Assembly: GCA_013397935.1 (NCBI GenBank)
Contig: VZRN01003459.1
Coordinates: 1,064,299-1,128,298, forward strand
Direction of reading: 5' to 3'
Source of the DNA: Dasyornis broadbenti
Lineage: Eukaryota; Chordata; Aves; Passeriformes; Dasyornithidae
Length of the DNA: 64,000 nucleotides
Positions within the stretch are counted from its first letter, which is position 1. Every line of letters begins with the position of its first letter. Position numbers and translations under genes: made by a program. The notes under the pieces were generated by a model. It was given only the letters and a program-made list of their open reading frames with translations, was not told where the DNA came from and did not search any database. Positions 50,801 through 62,866 of this stretch are shown in pieces.

Positions 50801-51833
50801 CCTCTAAGATCCTCTCTTTGCTCTTAGTAGCCCCACTACTGCCAGAGAAACTCTCTTTTACACCAGAGGAGCTGGAGATAATTGAAAAGAGTGGAGCAGA
50901 GGAAAGAGAGGATAATTGGTTTACAAGGGATGGCGGGCAGTGGATGCTGGGAGCTCTGGCCTTGCAAGTGTTGGGGCAGCTCCATGAAGGGAGTCATTGG
51001 GACTCTTGAGGATTGGCAGGGTCCTTCCTCTGGGTGTATGCTGCTGTGGGTCTTTTTGGTCTGGCAGGACGAGCTATTGAGGGTTGTTTGATTTGTGCTA
51101 AAACCAGTGACAGCGTTACAAAGAAAATTGCCAGGGGAAGGAGGCCCTGCGCTGTGCATCCCTTCCAAAGATGCCAGGTAGATTTACTGAAATGCTCGGA
51201 GAGGCAGGGTTTGGATATCTCCTGGCGGTGGTGTGTCGGCTGACAGGGTAGCTGGAAGCATTTGTAACTGCTTCAGCAACTACAAGATTGGTTGGGGTAT
51301 TTTTGGCACCCTCAGAGTTTGGGTTGGTTAAGAGGAATGAATGGGGAAATGGGGAAGCACCTTTTGAAGCTGGTGATAGAAACTAAGGTGCTATGGGTAC
51401 AACTTACACCACTGGCTTTAGCAAGAGTAAGGGCCAGACCCACAGCATACACTCAGTTATCTCCCTTTAAAATGATGGAATGCCTTATCCTTGTAATTCT
51501 CAGCCTAATGAGGGAGTAGAGACAAGTGATGTATATTTCAAACAATATGTAGCCAGGATACTGTCTTTAGTGAAATCTCTTAGTCAGGAAACTCAGCTGG
51601 CACAGACCCTGCCTTTGGACTTTGCTGTTCACAGCATCCAACCAGGAGGCTGGGTCCTGGTTAAAGCGTGGAAAAAAGCACCACTGGTGGTGAAGTGGCG
51701 TGGACCTTTCCAAATGTTACTGACCACAGAAACAGCCATCAAGACAGCTGATTGCAAGTGGACCCATCACACTCTGGTCAAGGCCCCTAAAGCCCCAGAG
51801 ATTTGGACATCTCAGCTGGAGGAAAACGACTAA
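50801..51833 (+). pseudogene. Retroviral integrase, internally deleted and frameshifted
   Basis: The N-terminal zinc-binding region is readable in one frame, with histidines in LHEGSHWD and cysteines in CLICAK, but a stop (51007-51009) lies between them. The start of the catalytic core appears as HPFQRCQVDLL, then the frame is lost and most of the D,D-35-E core is missing. The last part of the core (VQLTPLALARVRARPT) and the C-terminal domain (QPGGWVLVKAWKKAPL, VKWRGPFQMLLTT) are readable from about 51385 to the stop at 51833. Domain order and the C-terminal block agree with gammaretroviral integrase. Total length is about two thirds of normal. Confidence 0.82.
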
Positions 51834-51839
51834 CACTCT

Positions 51840-53449
51840 GCAGGAGTGGACCAGAGCAGCAGCCTGTGCGTCGACATCGGGGGAAGCCTCATGTGCCTAC
51901 CCAGAGTTTGCCCAGTGAAACTGTGTGGGCATCCCTCCTTTTGGATATCCAGTCCCTGTGGGCTGGAGGCTAATACTTGCTGTCTTTGTTTTATGTTAAG
52001 TGGTTTCTGTGCTTTCACTCACTACAAGTGGTGCAGAAGATAATGTGAAAATTAGATTAGGTGACTAGATTACAGTATTAGAATATTTTTCTTAATAATC
52101 TTACCTTTATATTGTCAGTTAGGTTTGGGCCACAAGTGGGAGAATAATTTTTTAACCCTAGGAGAAGAAGTAGCAAAAAGCTTTAACCTCAGTAATTGTT
52201 GGGTCTGCGGAGGGCCAGGAGGATCTGAAGACTGGCCATGGGCGGCCAGCTCAGTCAAACCTAGATGGTGGGTCAGCATCCTGAGTGAGGTACATAATGG
52301 AATGGGATTTTGGGATGAGGGAGGAAGTCCATGGCAACTTCATTTTTCTGAAAAAAGCATTTATTGTCTAAATAGAACAGGGAGCATATACTTGAGAAAA
52401 AGTGTTTGCGACTGGACTTTATCTTTGGGTTTAGATTGTTGGGCCCCCACCTGCCCTCCTTATGATTGCTTCAAGCACCAAGGCAGATGGAATCAAGCAC
52501 ATGTTAAGCTCACTAATGGTAGCTGGGTAAGGTGTTCATACCATAATTACCAAAGGGATTTTGAAGGCTGTAAAGCACTGGGGAGGGACAGGATTTTTGA
52601 CCATTTATTTTTAACCTGCACCCAAGATAATTCTACAAGTAGGACACATATTTTCCTTGACTATCACTGGAGGTAGCAACACTGGAACAGAAGCAGAACC
52701 TTTTATAGTAGGTTGTATGTAGTCCAGATTTAACAAAACAGATCTGAGATGTAACTGTAGGTGTAAACCTTATGTGGGAACTTAGAAATGCAAATATTGT
52801 GATTCCTGTGGTGGAGCAACTATTATTGGAGGACCGTTCGGCCCAGGAAGCAAGCTGTATTTTGACCCACCGAGTGATGATGAAAATTGGAAAGGCCCCT
52901 TTGCTAACGGAACCTGGGCTTTGAAAGGGCATTATTGGATTTTTGGCCAACATGCTTATCACAGGTTGCCTCCAAACTAGTCAGGAATATGTTAGGTAGG
53001 GATATTAGACAGCTGTTCTTTTTGCTACGAAAAGTTCAGGGAAATAAGTTAAGAATTAAGGTATATGATTAGATTATCTATTAGCAGAAGAAGGGGGAGT
53101 GTGTGGAAAACTAAATTACTCGAACTGCTGTTTGCAAATAAATGAAAATGGAAACGTGGTAAAACAAATTACAAAGGGGGTGGGGGGAGGGGGGAAGTTA
53201 GCTCTTGTACCAGTCCACACGTGGAAAGGATGGGAACGGGACATGTTTACATGGTTACCTGGTGGACTATGGGTTACATAAATGCTTTTTTGTTCTTATG
53301 TGCTATAGCAACTCTAACCTTTTTACCATGCATGATACCTTGCTTAGTGCAACTCATTCAGCATGTGATCAAGGGGATGCAGGTGGTAGCCATGCCTACT
53401 GATCCACAAATGCCTACAAAAAGACAAAAAAAATCAAGTCAACGATAAC
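51840..53449 (+). pseudogene. Retroviral envelope (SU and TM), degraded
   Basis: A hydrophobic signal-peptide-like stretch at about 51955-52020 is broken by a stop. The longest open part, 52125-52676 (183 codons), is the SU N-terminal half. It has potential N-glycosylation sites and the CWVC isomerase motif at 52197-52208, a gammaretroviral hallmark. SU continues in other frames to an AYHRLPPN block near 52970, followed by a stop where a tryptophan is expected. In TM, LDYLLAEEGGVCG at about 53070-53107 resembles the heptad/immunosuppressive region, with a following cysteine motif C-X7-CC (53102-53131). A frameshift near 53265-53280 separates this from the membrane anchor FLFLCAIATLTFLPC and a short cytoplasmic tail ending at 53448. 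Several stops and frameshifts show it makes no full Env. Confidence 0.87.
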
Positions 53450-53480
53450 TAAAGTTTGTAAAGACAATTATTGAGAAAAT

Positions 53481-53494
53481 AAAAAGAGGAGGGA
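53481..53494 (+). other. Retroviral polypurine tract
   Basis: AAAAAGAGGAGGGA lies directly before the 3' LTR, the expected site of plus-strand primer formation. Position and composition agree with gammaretroviral tracts. Confidence 0.8.
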
Positions 53495-53495
53495 T

Positions 53496-53942
53496 TGAAA
53501 GGAATGAAAAGGGTGTGTCTTTGCAAACAAGCTGTGAGTCTGCTGGTAACATAAGACCGATACTGAGAGAAACAATAGGAAGATTTCCATAGGAATTCCA
53601 CTGATTGACTTACCCAAGGCTGTGTCACAAGAACAGGGACATAAGAAAAAGAAGAAAGGGGGGATGTGTATTAAGGAGGTCTGCATTGGCGGGGAATGTA
53701 TATTACTCTGCATTAGGCGTTTCAGGAAGTTTGTACCTCTTGAGCACCTCAGCCAATGGGGAAAGAAGAGGGAACTTGCGGCCAGGAAATTAGGATAAAA
53801 AGAGGCTGCATTCTCTATCTGTTTGAGAGACCCCATGGGAAATGCCCATGACTTCTCCCTTTACTCATGAATAAAGTTACAGGACTCCTCTGTCTCCTTT
53901 TTGGACATAAACCTCTGGTGTTCGTGGATTAATTTCCTGACA
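53496..53942 (+). repeat. 3' LTR of the endogenous retrovirus (447 bp)
   Basis: It starts TGAAAGGAATG directly after a purine-rich tract and ends CCTGACA, followed by the GCAG target duplication. It has a CCAAT box in CAGCCAATGGG, a TATA-like GGATAAAAAG about 50 bp downstream, and AATAAA at 53870-53875. Small indels relative to the 5' LTR lie in G-rich parts of U3. Confidence 0.93.
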
Positions 53943-56900
53943 GCAGTGAACAGTATTTTGTCAAAACAAAAAGTTAGTCCTTGATAAAGTTATGTGACAG
54001 AGGTACTCTGGGCTTTATTCCAAACTGTACTTTGAACTTCCTTCACTATCAAGGAAAAGTGACAAACCTTTGTACCTTATTGCTCCATATCAAAACCATA
54101 GGGAATTACACTTTTTTTTTCCTTTCATTTATTTTTAATTTCTTTGTGGAAAAGGCTTGACTTTTTTACCTGCTATTTTGATATTTTGACACAATAAAGT
54201 CCCATTTTCTATACAACTTCTAAAACATAAGCAGAATACAGATGGTTGCTGAATTAAGGAATTGTAAATCTTTAAACTTTCCCCTTCTCCACCGCTTTTT
54301 GGCTAATAAAGTTCTATCTACTGTACTGGTTAACACAAATCAGCAGCTAGCAAAGCCTGTGGTGCGCTTTTGAGAGGTGAAGGTGGGTTGAGTTTTGGCC
54401 AGTTCTTCTTCTACCAGGATTCCTTGCCTGAGTGTCAAAAGGTAGAGATTAAGCTTTTTTCCCAGGCTTTTTCCAAGGTGAAAAGGAAAGTAGATTGGGA
54501 TGAGAGGTAGAAGAGAAAAGCAAGCTGTAGCATTTTAAGGCATTATTGAAATTATCCCGTATATAAGTAGAAACAGCCTGTGAAAACAAATGATTGCCTT
54601 GTGATTGCCTTACAAGTGTACATATCCCTGAGATCTGCAGTGAAGATAGAGTGGAAAAATGAGACACAGTTGTTTTTCCAGTTCCTGTCTTTCATAAGTG
54701 ATCCTACTTGTGATTTTGGTTGCTAACCACCATTTGGAATCTGCACGACACCAGCATCTTTTGACATTGGCTGTGTTATAATCCTTTCTCCCCTCTCTCT
54801 CCAACTCCTAATCTTTCTCACTAAACAGTTCTCTTCAATACCGTCCAAATGCCAACTTGTAAGTTTTGCATAAAATAACCTGGTGCTGATGGAAACGTGT
54901 GTTCCTTTTCCAGGCCTGGTTGTGAGAAAACCCAGCAAAGCAAGCTATGTGGTTTTTAGCTGAGAACATGGCTTCTGTTCAATAACATGTCAAGTTTGTC
55001 AAAATTGTCTGACTGAAGCCTTTTATTATCACACAGTGGTGAAATGATTTGCCTGAAGGGGAAACAGAGCATTAATAAATTGAATGAATTGTACATTGTT
55101 CATGAGAGACTCTAATGGTACAGTCTTCTGTGTACTGTACATTCCAGATACCACCTCAGCTCCTTCTGATTAATATTCATCAGTATAAAAGCATACGACT
55201 CAGCTTGGGATTTGTGGCACAAACCAGCCATTCCCAGGATGCTTCACTGAAAGAATTTCCCAGGCTAGATCATATGCCACCTAGTCCTAAAACATGTCAA
55301 TATATGATGTTTACCTTGTCAGTGGTTTATCAGCCTGATGTCATGGCAAACTGGCAATTCAAGCTTTAAACAGTCATGTCATTATGTCAAGATTAACATC
55401 CACTTGAAAATATGGAGTAAACCAAACTTATTTCTATTATTGTCCTAATTGCCATGGTAAAGGATCTGAAAAAGTAGATGTTGCCTTGTTAAGTCCTATA
55501 CTATTTTTTAGCTCTTTGAGAAAAACATAGTAAATTTGTCTTTCTAAATTATTCTAACATCTTTAAGAAATAACAACAAAGTCTTAAAAGTCTTGCTAGA
55601 ATTTTGTTGGCCCAAATTAAAAAGGTCAGGGGGAAAAACCTCTATAATTTACTATATCCTGGATATTTTACATTATGGAAAAGAGAACTACAAAAATCAA
55701 AGAATTCACGTTGTGCAGAAACGTAAGAAAACATTGGTCCAGGACTGACTTCCTCGGTAAACTGCTTCAAGTCAATTTTCTACCATGGAAATTCAACTGC
55801 ATACTAAAATATTTCATGCATGCTTATTTTAAAGGTACAGAAATGCCAGCATTTTAACAGAAAGTCCAACTCCTGTCATGGTGTTTCAGATTAGCATTAT
55901 TCACTGAATGTCTTGGTGGTTCTAACTGCCAAACACTTGAAAGCACAGGCTCGAAAAGGGAAAGTATTTGATTTCCTAAACCCTAGATTAGCCCAAAGGT
56001 CTTTTACCTTACCATTGCATAGGGTGGAAAAAAAACACCCAAACAACTAAACCCCACCCCACAACTGAAACCCCAGAACCTGCAGCTGCCAAACCTTTGT
56101 CCATAAGGAAGTCTCCACAAACACTGTGTCAAATTCCCTGTTGTTTGTAAGATTCACTTCTGGAAATCAATCAGATTGTAATTGTCTTCAGGGCCATTGC
56201 TAGTGCATACTTCACTAGGATCAGTGGCAAATTCTATATATTCAAATACTCTATCCATATTCAGTTACTCCCTCATCTCTGGGTTCCAGTTCACCAAGAG
56301 TCTACACTCCCTGGGTAGTTTATGTTCTCTCTCTGAGATAAAAAGGTAAAAAAATAAAAAAAGGTCCTTCAGTAAATCCAGGGGAACATCCTGACTTTTA
56401 ATTCATTTCACAGCAAAAATTATCATGATACTATTTTCATAACATTTTTGATACTATCTCTTTTATGTATGCTTTGGCAAAAAGGGTCATAAATAAATCA
56501 GTCTTCCTCTTATAGACTGAAACTCACCCTTCAGCTCTTGCCAGTGGCCAGAGTAATTTAAGCTACAGTATGACAAATGGAATGATAAGACTGAAAACCC
56601 TAGGCTTACATGAATTTTTTTTAAAAAACATAACTATTATCTGAAAGCCTTTCTCAACTCTACCTTTCCTGATGATGGTGTTCTGAAGAGCAATCACTTC
56701 TATGTGAAGATTAAACAAGTCAGTAGCTTCCTAACTGCCCTGTGACTCATTCTGAAAATCTCTGTGCTGATATCAGCATGTTGAATACCAGAAAGAAAGT
56801 GACCCAGCAGTGACTCTGGGTAGCTTCATGGACTGAAGCAAATATTTACATTAATTCAGACAACGGGGCAAGTGGAGTGGCACAATGAAAGCGGTATTTG

Positions 56901-58441
56901 TCCTAAGAGTTATGTCACTGTTCCAGACACAGCTTCTCTGTGAAAAAAGCAAGGAGCATTTTAATTACCCTTCTCCTCCCCCCTCATCAAAATATTTTTA
57001 GGATTACTTGTCTGTGCAAACTGTGTGATAGTCAGTTGTCAGGAACAAAGGGCACTGTATTTCTGAAACAAATGGTCTGAACAATCAAAATTCTTAGAGA
57101 TGCACAAAAGGTGAAGAGGTTCTCCCTAATTTGATCATTTGTGATATCAACTGGGCAGTTAAGAACTTTGCCTAACTAATTGGACTGCAAAATATATACA
57201 TACTGTGAAAGTCATCTCATGTTCCCTGGAAAAGCCTGCCTTTTAGAAAAAAGTGGCTGTCAGAAAATGAATGGGGAAAAATAAATATGAACTACTGGTA
57301 AATAGTTTTTTATATCTGTGTACTACTTTCAAACTGTAGCACCTTTTTCTTCAAACATTTGAACATCTTTGGAAATCAGTGTGTTTTAAGGTTAGAATAA
57401 GCAATCTGGAAAGAGAGACTACCAAATGTCAAGTTCATAATATTTTTTTTCTTGATGTAACAAGCACTTTTAGGTAGAATTCAGTAAATTGAAAATGCAG
57501 AAGAAGCATTCAGATTTGTTTTCCATGTATAAAACATTTAGGCTGCCTCCTGCAAGCCTGGCCATAGGGTCAGATCTGTCTGTAACATTTTGAGATCCTG
57601 TATCATTTCCACGCACACAGGACTGGGTGCATTGATAACTGCTCTGTTATTGTCTCTCTTCCTTCCTTTCCTAGAGAAATGTCTTTGCTTTACTTTTTTT
57701 TTGGTGGTTTGTTTTGTGGTTTTTTTAAATTTTTCTTAAAAAGGCAGCACAATCACTTTATTACGGATACTACTTTATGCTATATTGCTTAATTCTGATT
57801 TGACTGATAAGACATATGCTATTGTTTAGATATTCATCCAGTAAGATGACGGGAACACTTCTGACAGCAAGACTTGAACAAAGAATTGACCAAGTGATTT
57901 TCTACAATAATCTCACAGAGAACATTTATTGTTCTATTTCCATAGTGTTGGTTCTCGGAAATTTACTTGGAATGCAAATAAAATAGTATTTTAGAGTAAA
58001 ACAAATAGATTTTCTTTCTTCAAAATGAAAGCAATAGCAATAGCCATATTACCAACAATATATAGTTACAATTGAAATTTCTAAATCTGAAAACCTGTTT
58101 TTAATTCAGTATTTCATGCTGAATTCCATCACAAAATCAAAGCAGTATCTTTTCTAAATTTAAAAGGTTCCTGTGGTCTCACAGGTTTACAGATGAGCAA
58201 TGCAGTCATTGTATGAAAAGGTTTAAAAGTCTTATAATGTTTTATCTGTCAGCTAAAAAATTTTGGACCCTGCAATGCTGACAAATTTGCTCTGAGGGTA
58301 AATGTTCACAGGTGAAAAAGCATGATTTCAGACCTTTGAGCTCAAGCTGCTGCTTTTTCTCCATATGAATGTCAGACAAAAATGGGAGAAAAAATTTCAA
58401 AATTGCTCAAGAATACCAACTTGGTTTCTGCAGCCAGTTTT

Positions 58442-58470
58442 TGAAAAAAAAAAAAAAAAAAAGAAAAAAG
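58442..58470. repeat. Poly-A tract
   Basis: About 19 A, then GAAAAAAG, followed by an AC-rich stretch. Frames across it are artefacts. Confidence 0.85.
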
Positions 58471-60066
58471 CTCCACAAGAAAAAACCCCAACACCAAACC
58501 AAGAACAACCCTCCCCTCCCTGTCCTAAACCAAAATTCTTTATTATCAGGTATTTGTATCATGTGGTCCCCTAACTGTAACTAAAACACATATCTTACCA
58601 AACATCCTTCTTTTGAGACTGAGCCAACAAAACCAAGCAAGATTATAAGAAATGTCAGTCCTGAAGACCAGATGTGTTTGCTGGAAGAGGAGGCTTTTAA
58701 AAGGCGTTCATAAAGATTGCTTACCCAGTTAGTGGTATGCCATAGCATAGAAAATTCCGGGGCAGGGTGTGGGGGGGTGGTGTGTGGAAAAAATAGTTTT
58801 ATTTTCATTCTAGACATACTTAGTAGGGATATTTAATCTCTGGCCAACGGGGAGGTCAAGTGTAGGCAGCATTAATCTCTTTTTAATTTATATAAGGGAA
58901 AAGCTTCAGTTTGTTTCAGGGCAGGATGCTCTTAAACTGTTTCTATAGTAAATTCATAGGTATTCTGAGAAAGACAAACTTGCTGTAAGGGAGCACATTT
59001 AAAGCAAAACAAAGCCTCCTTTGCTGTAAGGTGATTGATGCTTTCTACTGATCTCATGTTTATTTGGTATATGTTAATTCTTTATATCAAAGACACATCT
59101 TTTAGACTTGGTTCAGAAGTGTTGGCAAGATGAAAAATACTAGCACAAGCTTTTTTGACAGCTTAGTAACTGCTTAAGATTATTAAACAAAACCCCCACA
59201 GTTTCTCAGTCGATTATATAGGGTTACAGGAGATGCAGCTACCAGACATTATTTCAGACTGCACTTCACTCACCTTGACTAACCAGTTCTGTTTTTCAAA
59301 AAGAAGTGCAGAGAAAGATTTTTAAACTTCAAACGATTCTACAGCACTTCCAGCATTTTACCCCTCCCTTCAAAAGGCAGGGCTCATTTCAACAAGATAC
59401 ACCAGATTTCTGTCTTTTCTAATCATCTTGTTTCTATTATAAGGTAATAATAGTTCACGTTCCAAAGGCAGTGATGCTGTTCTGTCTTTGGACTCCCAGT
59501 TTCTGGCCTCCTGATAGATGATTCAAGAGCTCCTGCTTGGTTGTTCATATTGTCACAGCATTTGACTGAGCCATACAGCCTTGAGATCAATACCAGACCT
59601 GGCAGCTGGCAGGGAGATTTCAAAGAATTTTAATTGCTCTTTTGAAAGTGCCTCAAAACTTCGTAACTAGACTGTCTTGGCAGAATCTTTAAAGTCCCAC
59701 AGTTTTCAGATGTGAAAATGTTAGCTTTCTCCTTCAATAGTTTTTTGTGAACCAGAGCACATCCACTTACTAGCTGGTTCCCATTAGCAGGAAACAATCA
59801 TCCTAACATAGAAAGTGTACTGAATTTACCTTATTTTTTTATTCTTCCTTATTGCCTTTGAATTACACAATTTACACAGTGGAATGTTTTTTAAAGACAA
59901 AACTTCAGTGGTATAGAAATAGGAATGGACTGGGTGTTGCTTGTCACCTGTGATTTTACAAAGTATCTTGAAATTGTTTGTCTTTCCTTAGAGCAAACTA
60001 CATGTCAAAGGAGCCAAGGTGATAGAATATGACAGAGAATAAATTAACTATATTTACTATTTATCC

Positions 60067-60084
60067 TTTTTTTTTTTTTTTTTT
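60067..60084. repeat. Poly-T tract
   Basis: Run of 18 T. No element edge recognised at it. Confidence 0.85.
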
Positions 60085-62510
60085 AATTCCGTTGCTTTTA
60101 TCCATTTGAAAGAGTCACAGTTTTGTAAAGTACTTTCAGATATCTTGCCCTATACTATTGAATCTTTTTTTTTAAGTTCTGCAAATCAGATAAAAAATTA
60201 CAAGGATGCCCATGCTGGAAGAGGGCGTCCACATTCCTTTAAGCAACACAAGGATTTTGCAAGACCAAGGGCAACCAGGTAAAGAGGAAGCTGGAAAAAA
60301 TACATATACTGTTTAAAAGCAAAGTTAAAGACGCAATGGGAATAGTTTTTCAAGGCGCACTGAATTTTCTATTGTCTAAAGAGCTGAGTTGTAGTTCAGT
60401 TATAAGTTATTTGATTAATTTTAGGAAATGATCAAATTTCATGGTCTGTATTAAGTGGCAAATTAGAATAAATCATTATCTTTTGACTAGGAAATCCTGT
60501 TAATTCCAATTAAGGAATCCAACTCACACCTAAATCTTTGAAGCTTTTATGTTTCAAAAATAACAACCAAGGTGCTCATATTCTTGGGTATCACCAACAC
60601 AACACCTGGAAACACTTTTTTCCTTCTAGCAGTCTCCTGACATCTCTGTTTTGGCACTTGTAATCTTTCTCCATTTTCAGTCAAGGGACAGAGAGGAATA
60701 AAAGCTTCTAATAACATACAGCTCTTACTTTACCACTTCTAGTAGGAGGCTTCCCCCCAACTCCTGCCAGTTTTGATTCCCATTTAAATGCACTTTTAAA
60801 TTATAATGTGATAAATCTATCACTGATTAAATTACTCTTTATCCAGTGTTACAGTTGAGAGTGGGTAGGTGACAGCTACAGCCTGTATTTTCCTTGAAGT
60901 AATTTCAGAGTATCTCGTGGGATATTTGAGAAGCTATGTTAAGAATATTTTCTTCATAGTGAAAAAATTTTATGTACATGTTAGCCTACTGCCCAAAATC
61001 TCAGTTGGAGAAAAGACTGTATATTGCACATTCACATTAGATTCAGAGACTGTACATCCTGATGTTTAATTTCCATGCCAAGCAACAATGGTAGAAAAAC
61101 TTTCAAGAGAGTCACAGTTTTATATTAGGGAGCTAGTTCTGTTTCCTAGATTAAAATAACTGAAAATAATAAAATCTACTTTGAATTCCCAGTCAATATT
61201 CTACTTAATGTCACACTGAGAAGAATTTTTTTCCCAAGATTTTTTATTCAAACTTTTTTTAAAGCCATATTTCAGTAGTCATAAGCTGGAGGAATTAAAA
61301 TAAACCCTAGAAAAGTTAAATCAGCATGGCATTGCTATTTGAGGACTTGCCTCATTTTTCTTCAAGCTACCTGCAATACCCAGGTTGATCTCAGTAGAAC
61401 TGAGAAGGCTCACTTTAATAAACACACATTCTTCACTATCACTCTATCTGATAAATCATGATGTCTAACCCAAATATATGTCTTATTTTTTAATTTTGAG
61501 AGACAGCAACCTCTTCTATATTGAGAAACAATGGAACTAGTCACAAAACACAAACTAATACTTTCAATGTATTGATTTTTTACCTTCACACTTGATGTTG
61601 CTCAAGACTGGACAAGATGGATCCATGGAAATATGGCTTGGATGAGCAGAACTTTATTGGACTGTCCCAGAATGAACTGAACCCACATACATCAACTGCT
61701 GCATGTACTTGTATTCCTTCAGAAAGTGTAAAATAGCTTTTAAATGGAAGCCTGCCTTATATTTCCTCAACATTACTTTACTGAGGGAATTTCATGCTGT
61801 TCTGGCAATAGAAATACTGTCAGACTGGGCAAAACAGTACACTTTTAGATGATGTGTAAGTATCAACACCTCTTTCACTATCTATATGCTGGAAATATAC
61901 ATTCATCATCTGTTAGAGCGTCTAGTTCAATTTTAGTTCTTTTTTCTAATTTTTCTTACTGTGGAAGGATAAAGTCTTGGCAGGGTTTCTTATGACTCTG
62001 AAGCATTGAAAACAAAAATCTACCTCCTAATCTTCTGCACAAAATCACAGACCAGGGCAGCCTCAAAGCCAGAGACTTTATATACAACAGTTACTGGTTT
62101 AATTCTCAGCTGCTTCCAATGTAACCGATTAGCTGCAGCTCTCATCTGCACCAGTAGGCACAAAAAGGTTAAAGCAAACTCTTACCTGGAAAACAGTAAA
62201 GAAAAAGACAGCAGGGCAAGACTGCTGAACTTAAAAAGCAAATTTAGAATCAGAATTTAACTTCAAAATTAGGTAAGAGACATGAGACTATTACAAAATG
62301 AAAGAAATCCCACACAGAAAAGTTTATGATACTTTATATTTCAAGTGAAGACAGCTTAACAGAATCAAATTTCATTGCTTACAAAAGAAAAATTATTTTG
62401 TAGAGGTATTTCCAAGATTCAGATTTAAGGCTCAATCAGAACAGTGTCTTTGGAAAGGCCAAACCTGGTAGTCAAGAAAATTTATGACAACATTATTTAT
62501 CAGAAGATAT

Positions 62511-62516
62511 TTTATT
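62511..62516 (-). terminator. Candidate polyadenylation signal of LURAP1L
   Basis: TTTATT on the plus strand reads AATAAA on the minus strand. It is the first canonical hexamer after the LURAP1L stop codon, about 350 nt downstream of it. Use of this site is inferred from position only. Confidence 0.5.
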
Positions 62517-62654
62517 GACAACAAAAACAAAATTGTTGCTCTCATTCCCTGAAATTTAAAGATAAAGCTTTTCCTTAACCACTTTTACAGACTTGTAAAT
62601 AAAGCATGGTAAAAAACTAAAAGAAAAAATGCGACAATAAATTAAGAAAATGTC

Positions 62655-62686
62655 AAGAGAAGAGGAAGAGGAGGAGGAGGAGAAAA
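62655..62686. repeat. GA-rich tract in LURAP1L 3'UTR
   Basis: GAGGAAGAGGAGGAGGAGGA-type repeats on plus, thus CT-rich in the mRNA strand. Confidence 0.8.
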
Positions 62687-62866
62687 GCCCAACCCATCAA
62701 GGAAAAAATGCATTACAAGCAATAGAAAAGTTATGCAATAGAATTGAAGTATCATATTAAGTTCTCCTTCCAAGAGAACTTTGGGGGTTTTGCACGTGAA
62801 ATAAAATAGCAGCAAAGAAAAAGGATAAGTACAAGTGCATTTGTGTTTCACTGGAACTTGTTCTTG

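Larger units (their letters stand above)
47466..53942 (+). mobile_element. Gammaretrovirus-like (class I) endogenous retrovirus, defective provirus
   Basis: The provirus is 6.5 kb long and bounded by two related LTRs that start TGAAAGG and end CA. The 4 bases before the 5' LTR (47462-47465, GCAG) are repeated directly after the 3' LTR (53943-53946), giving a 4-bp target duplication typical of class I elements. In order it contains a tRNA primer-binding site, a leader with short direct repeats, protease, a pol connection/RNase H region, integrase, envelope SU and TM, and a polypurine tract just before the 3' LTR. Gag (no major homology region or zinc knuckle seen) and the reverse-transcriptase palm (no YxDD seen) are missing, which accounts for the short length compared with 8-9 kb for intact relatives. 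All coding parts contain stops and frameshifts. By eye the two LTRs are about 90% identical, so the insertion is old. Affiliation to gammaretroviruses rests on the CWxC motif in SU, the protease and integrase context, and the 4-bp duplication. Confidence 0.93.
53943..62489. other. Intergenic sequence downstream of LURAP1L
   Basis: AT-rich, no gene supported. It includes poly-A at 58.44 kb, a G-rich stretch at 58758-58780 (GGGG, GGG, GGGGGGG runs), and poly-T at 60.07 kb. All open frames are under 90 codons and none is recognised. The right part may hold a longer alternative LURAP1L 3'UTR. Confidence 0.6.
62490..62866 (-). other. LURAP1L: 3' untranslated region of LURAP1L (approximate end)
   Basis: This is the minus-strand sequence following the stop codon. 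The nearest canonical AATAAA on the minus strand lies at 62511-62516, so cleavage would be expected near 62480-62500 and the UTR would be about 370 nt. The stretch includes a GA-rich tract on the plus strand (a CT-rich tract in the mRNA). Further AATAAA hexamers exist downstream, for example at 61653-61658, so a longer UTR is possible. Confidence 0.55.

Noticed and set aside
53165..53200. The G-rich tract as the retroviral polypurine tract
   Set aside because: It lies about 300 bp before the 3' LTR inside the TM coding region; the tract directly abutting the LTR (53481-53494) is the right one.
58365..58584. Two overlapping lysine-rich frames
   Set aside because: They are driven by a poly-A tract and the following A/C-rich sequence.
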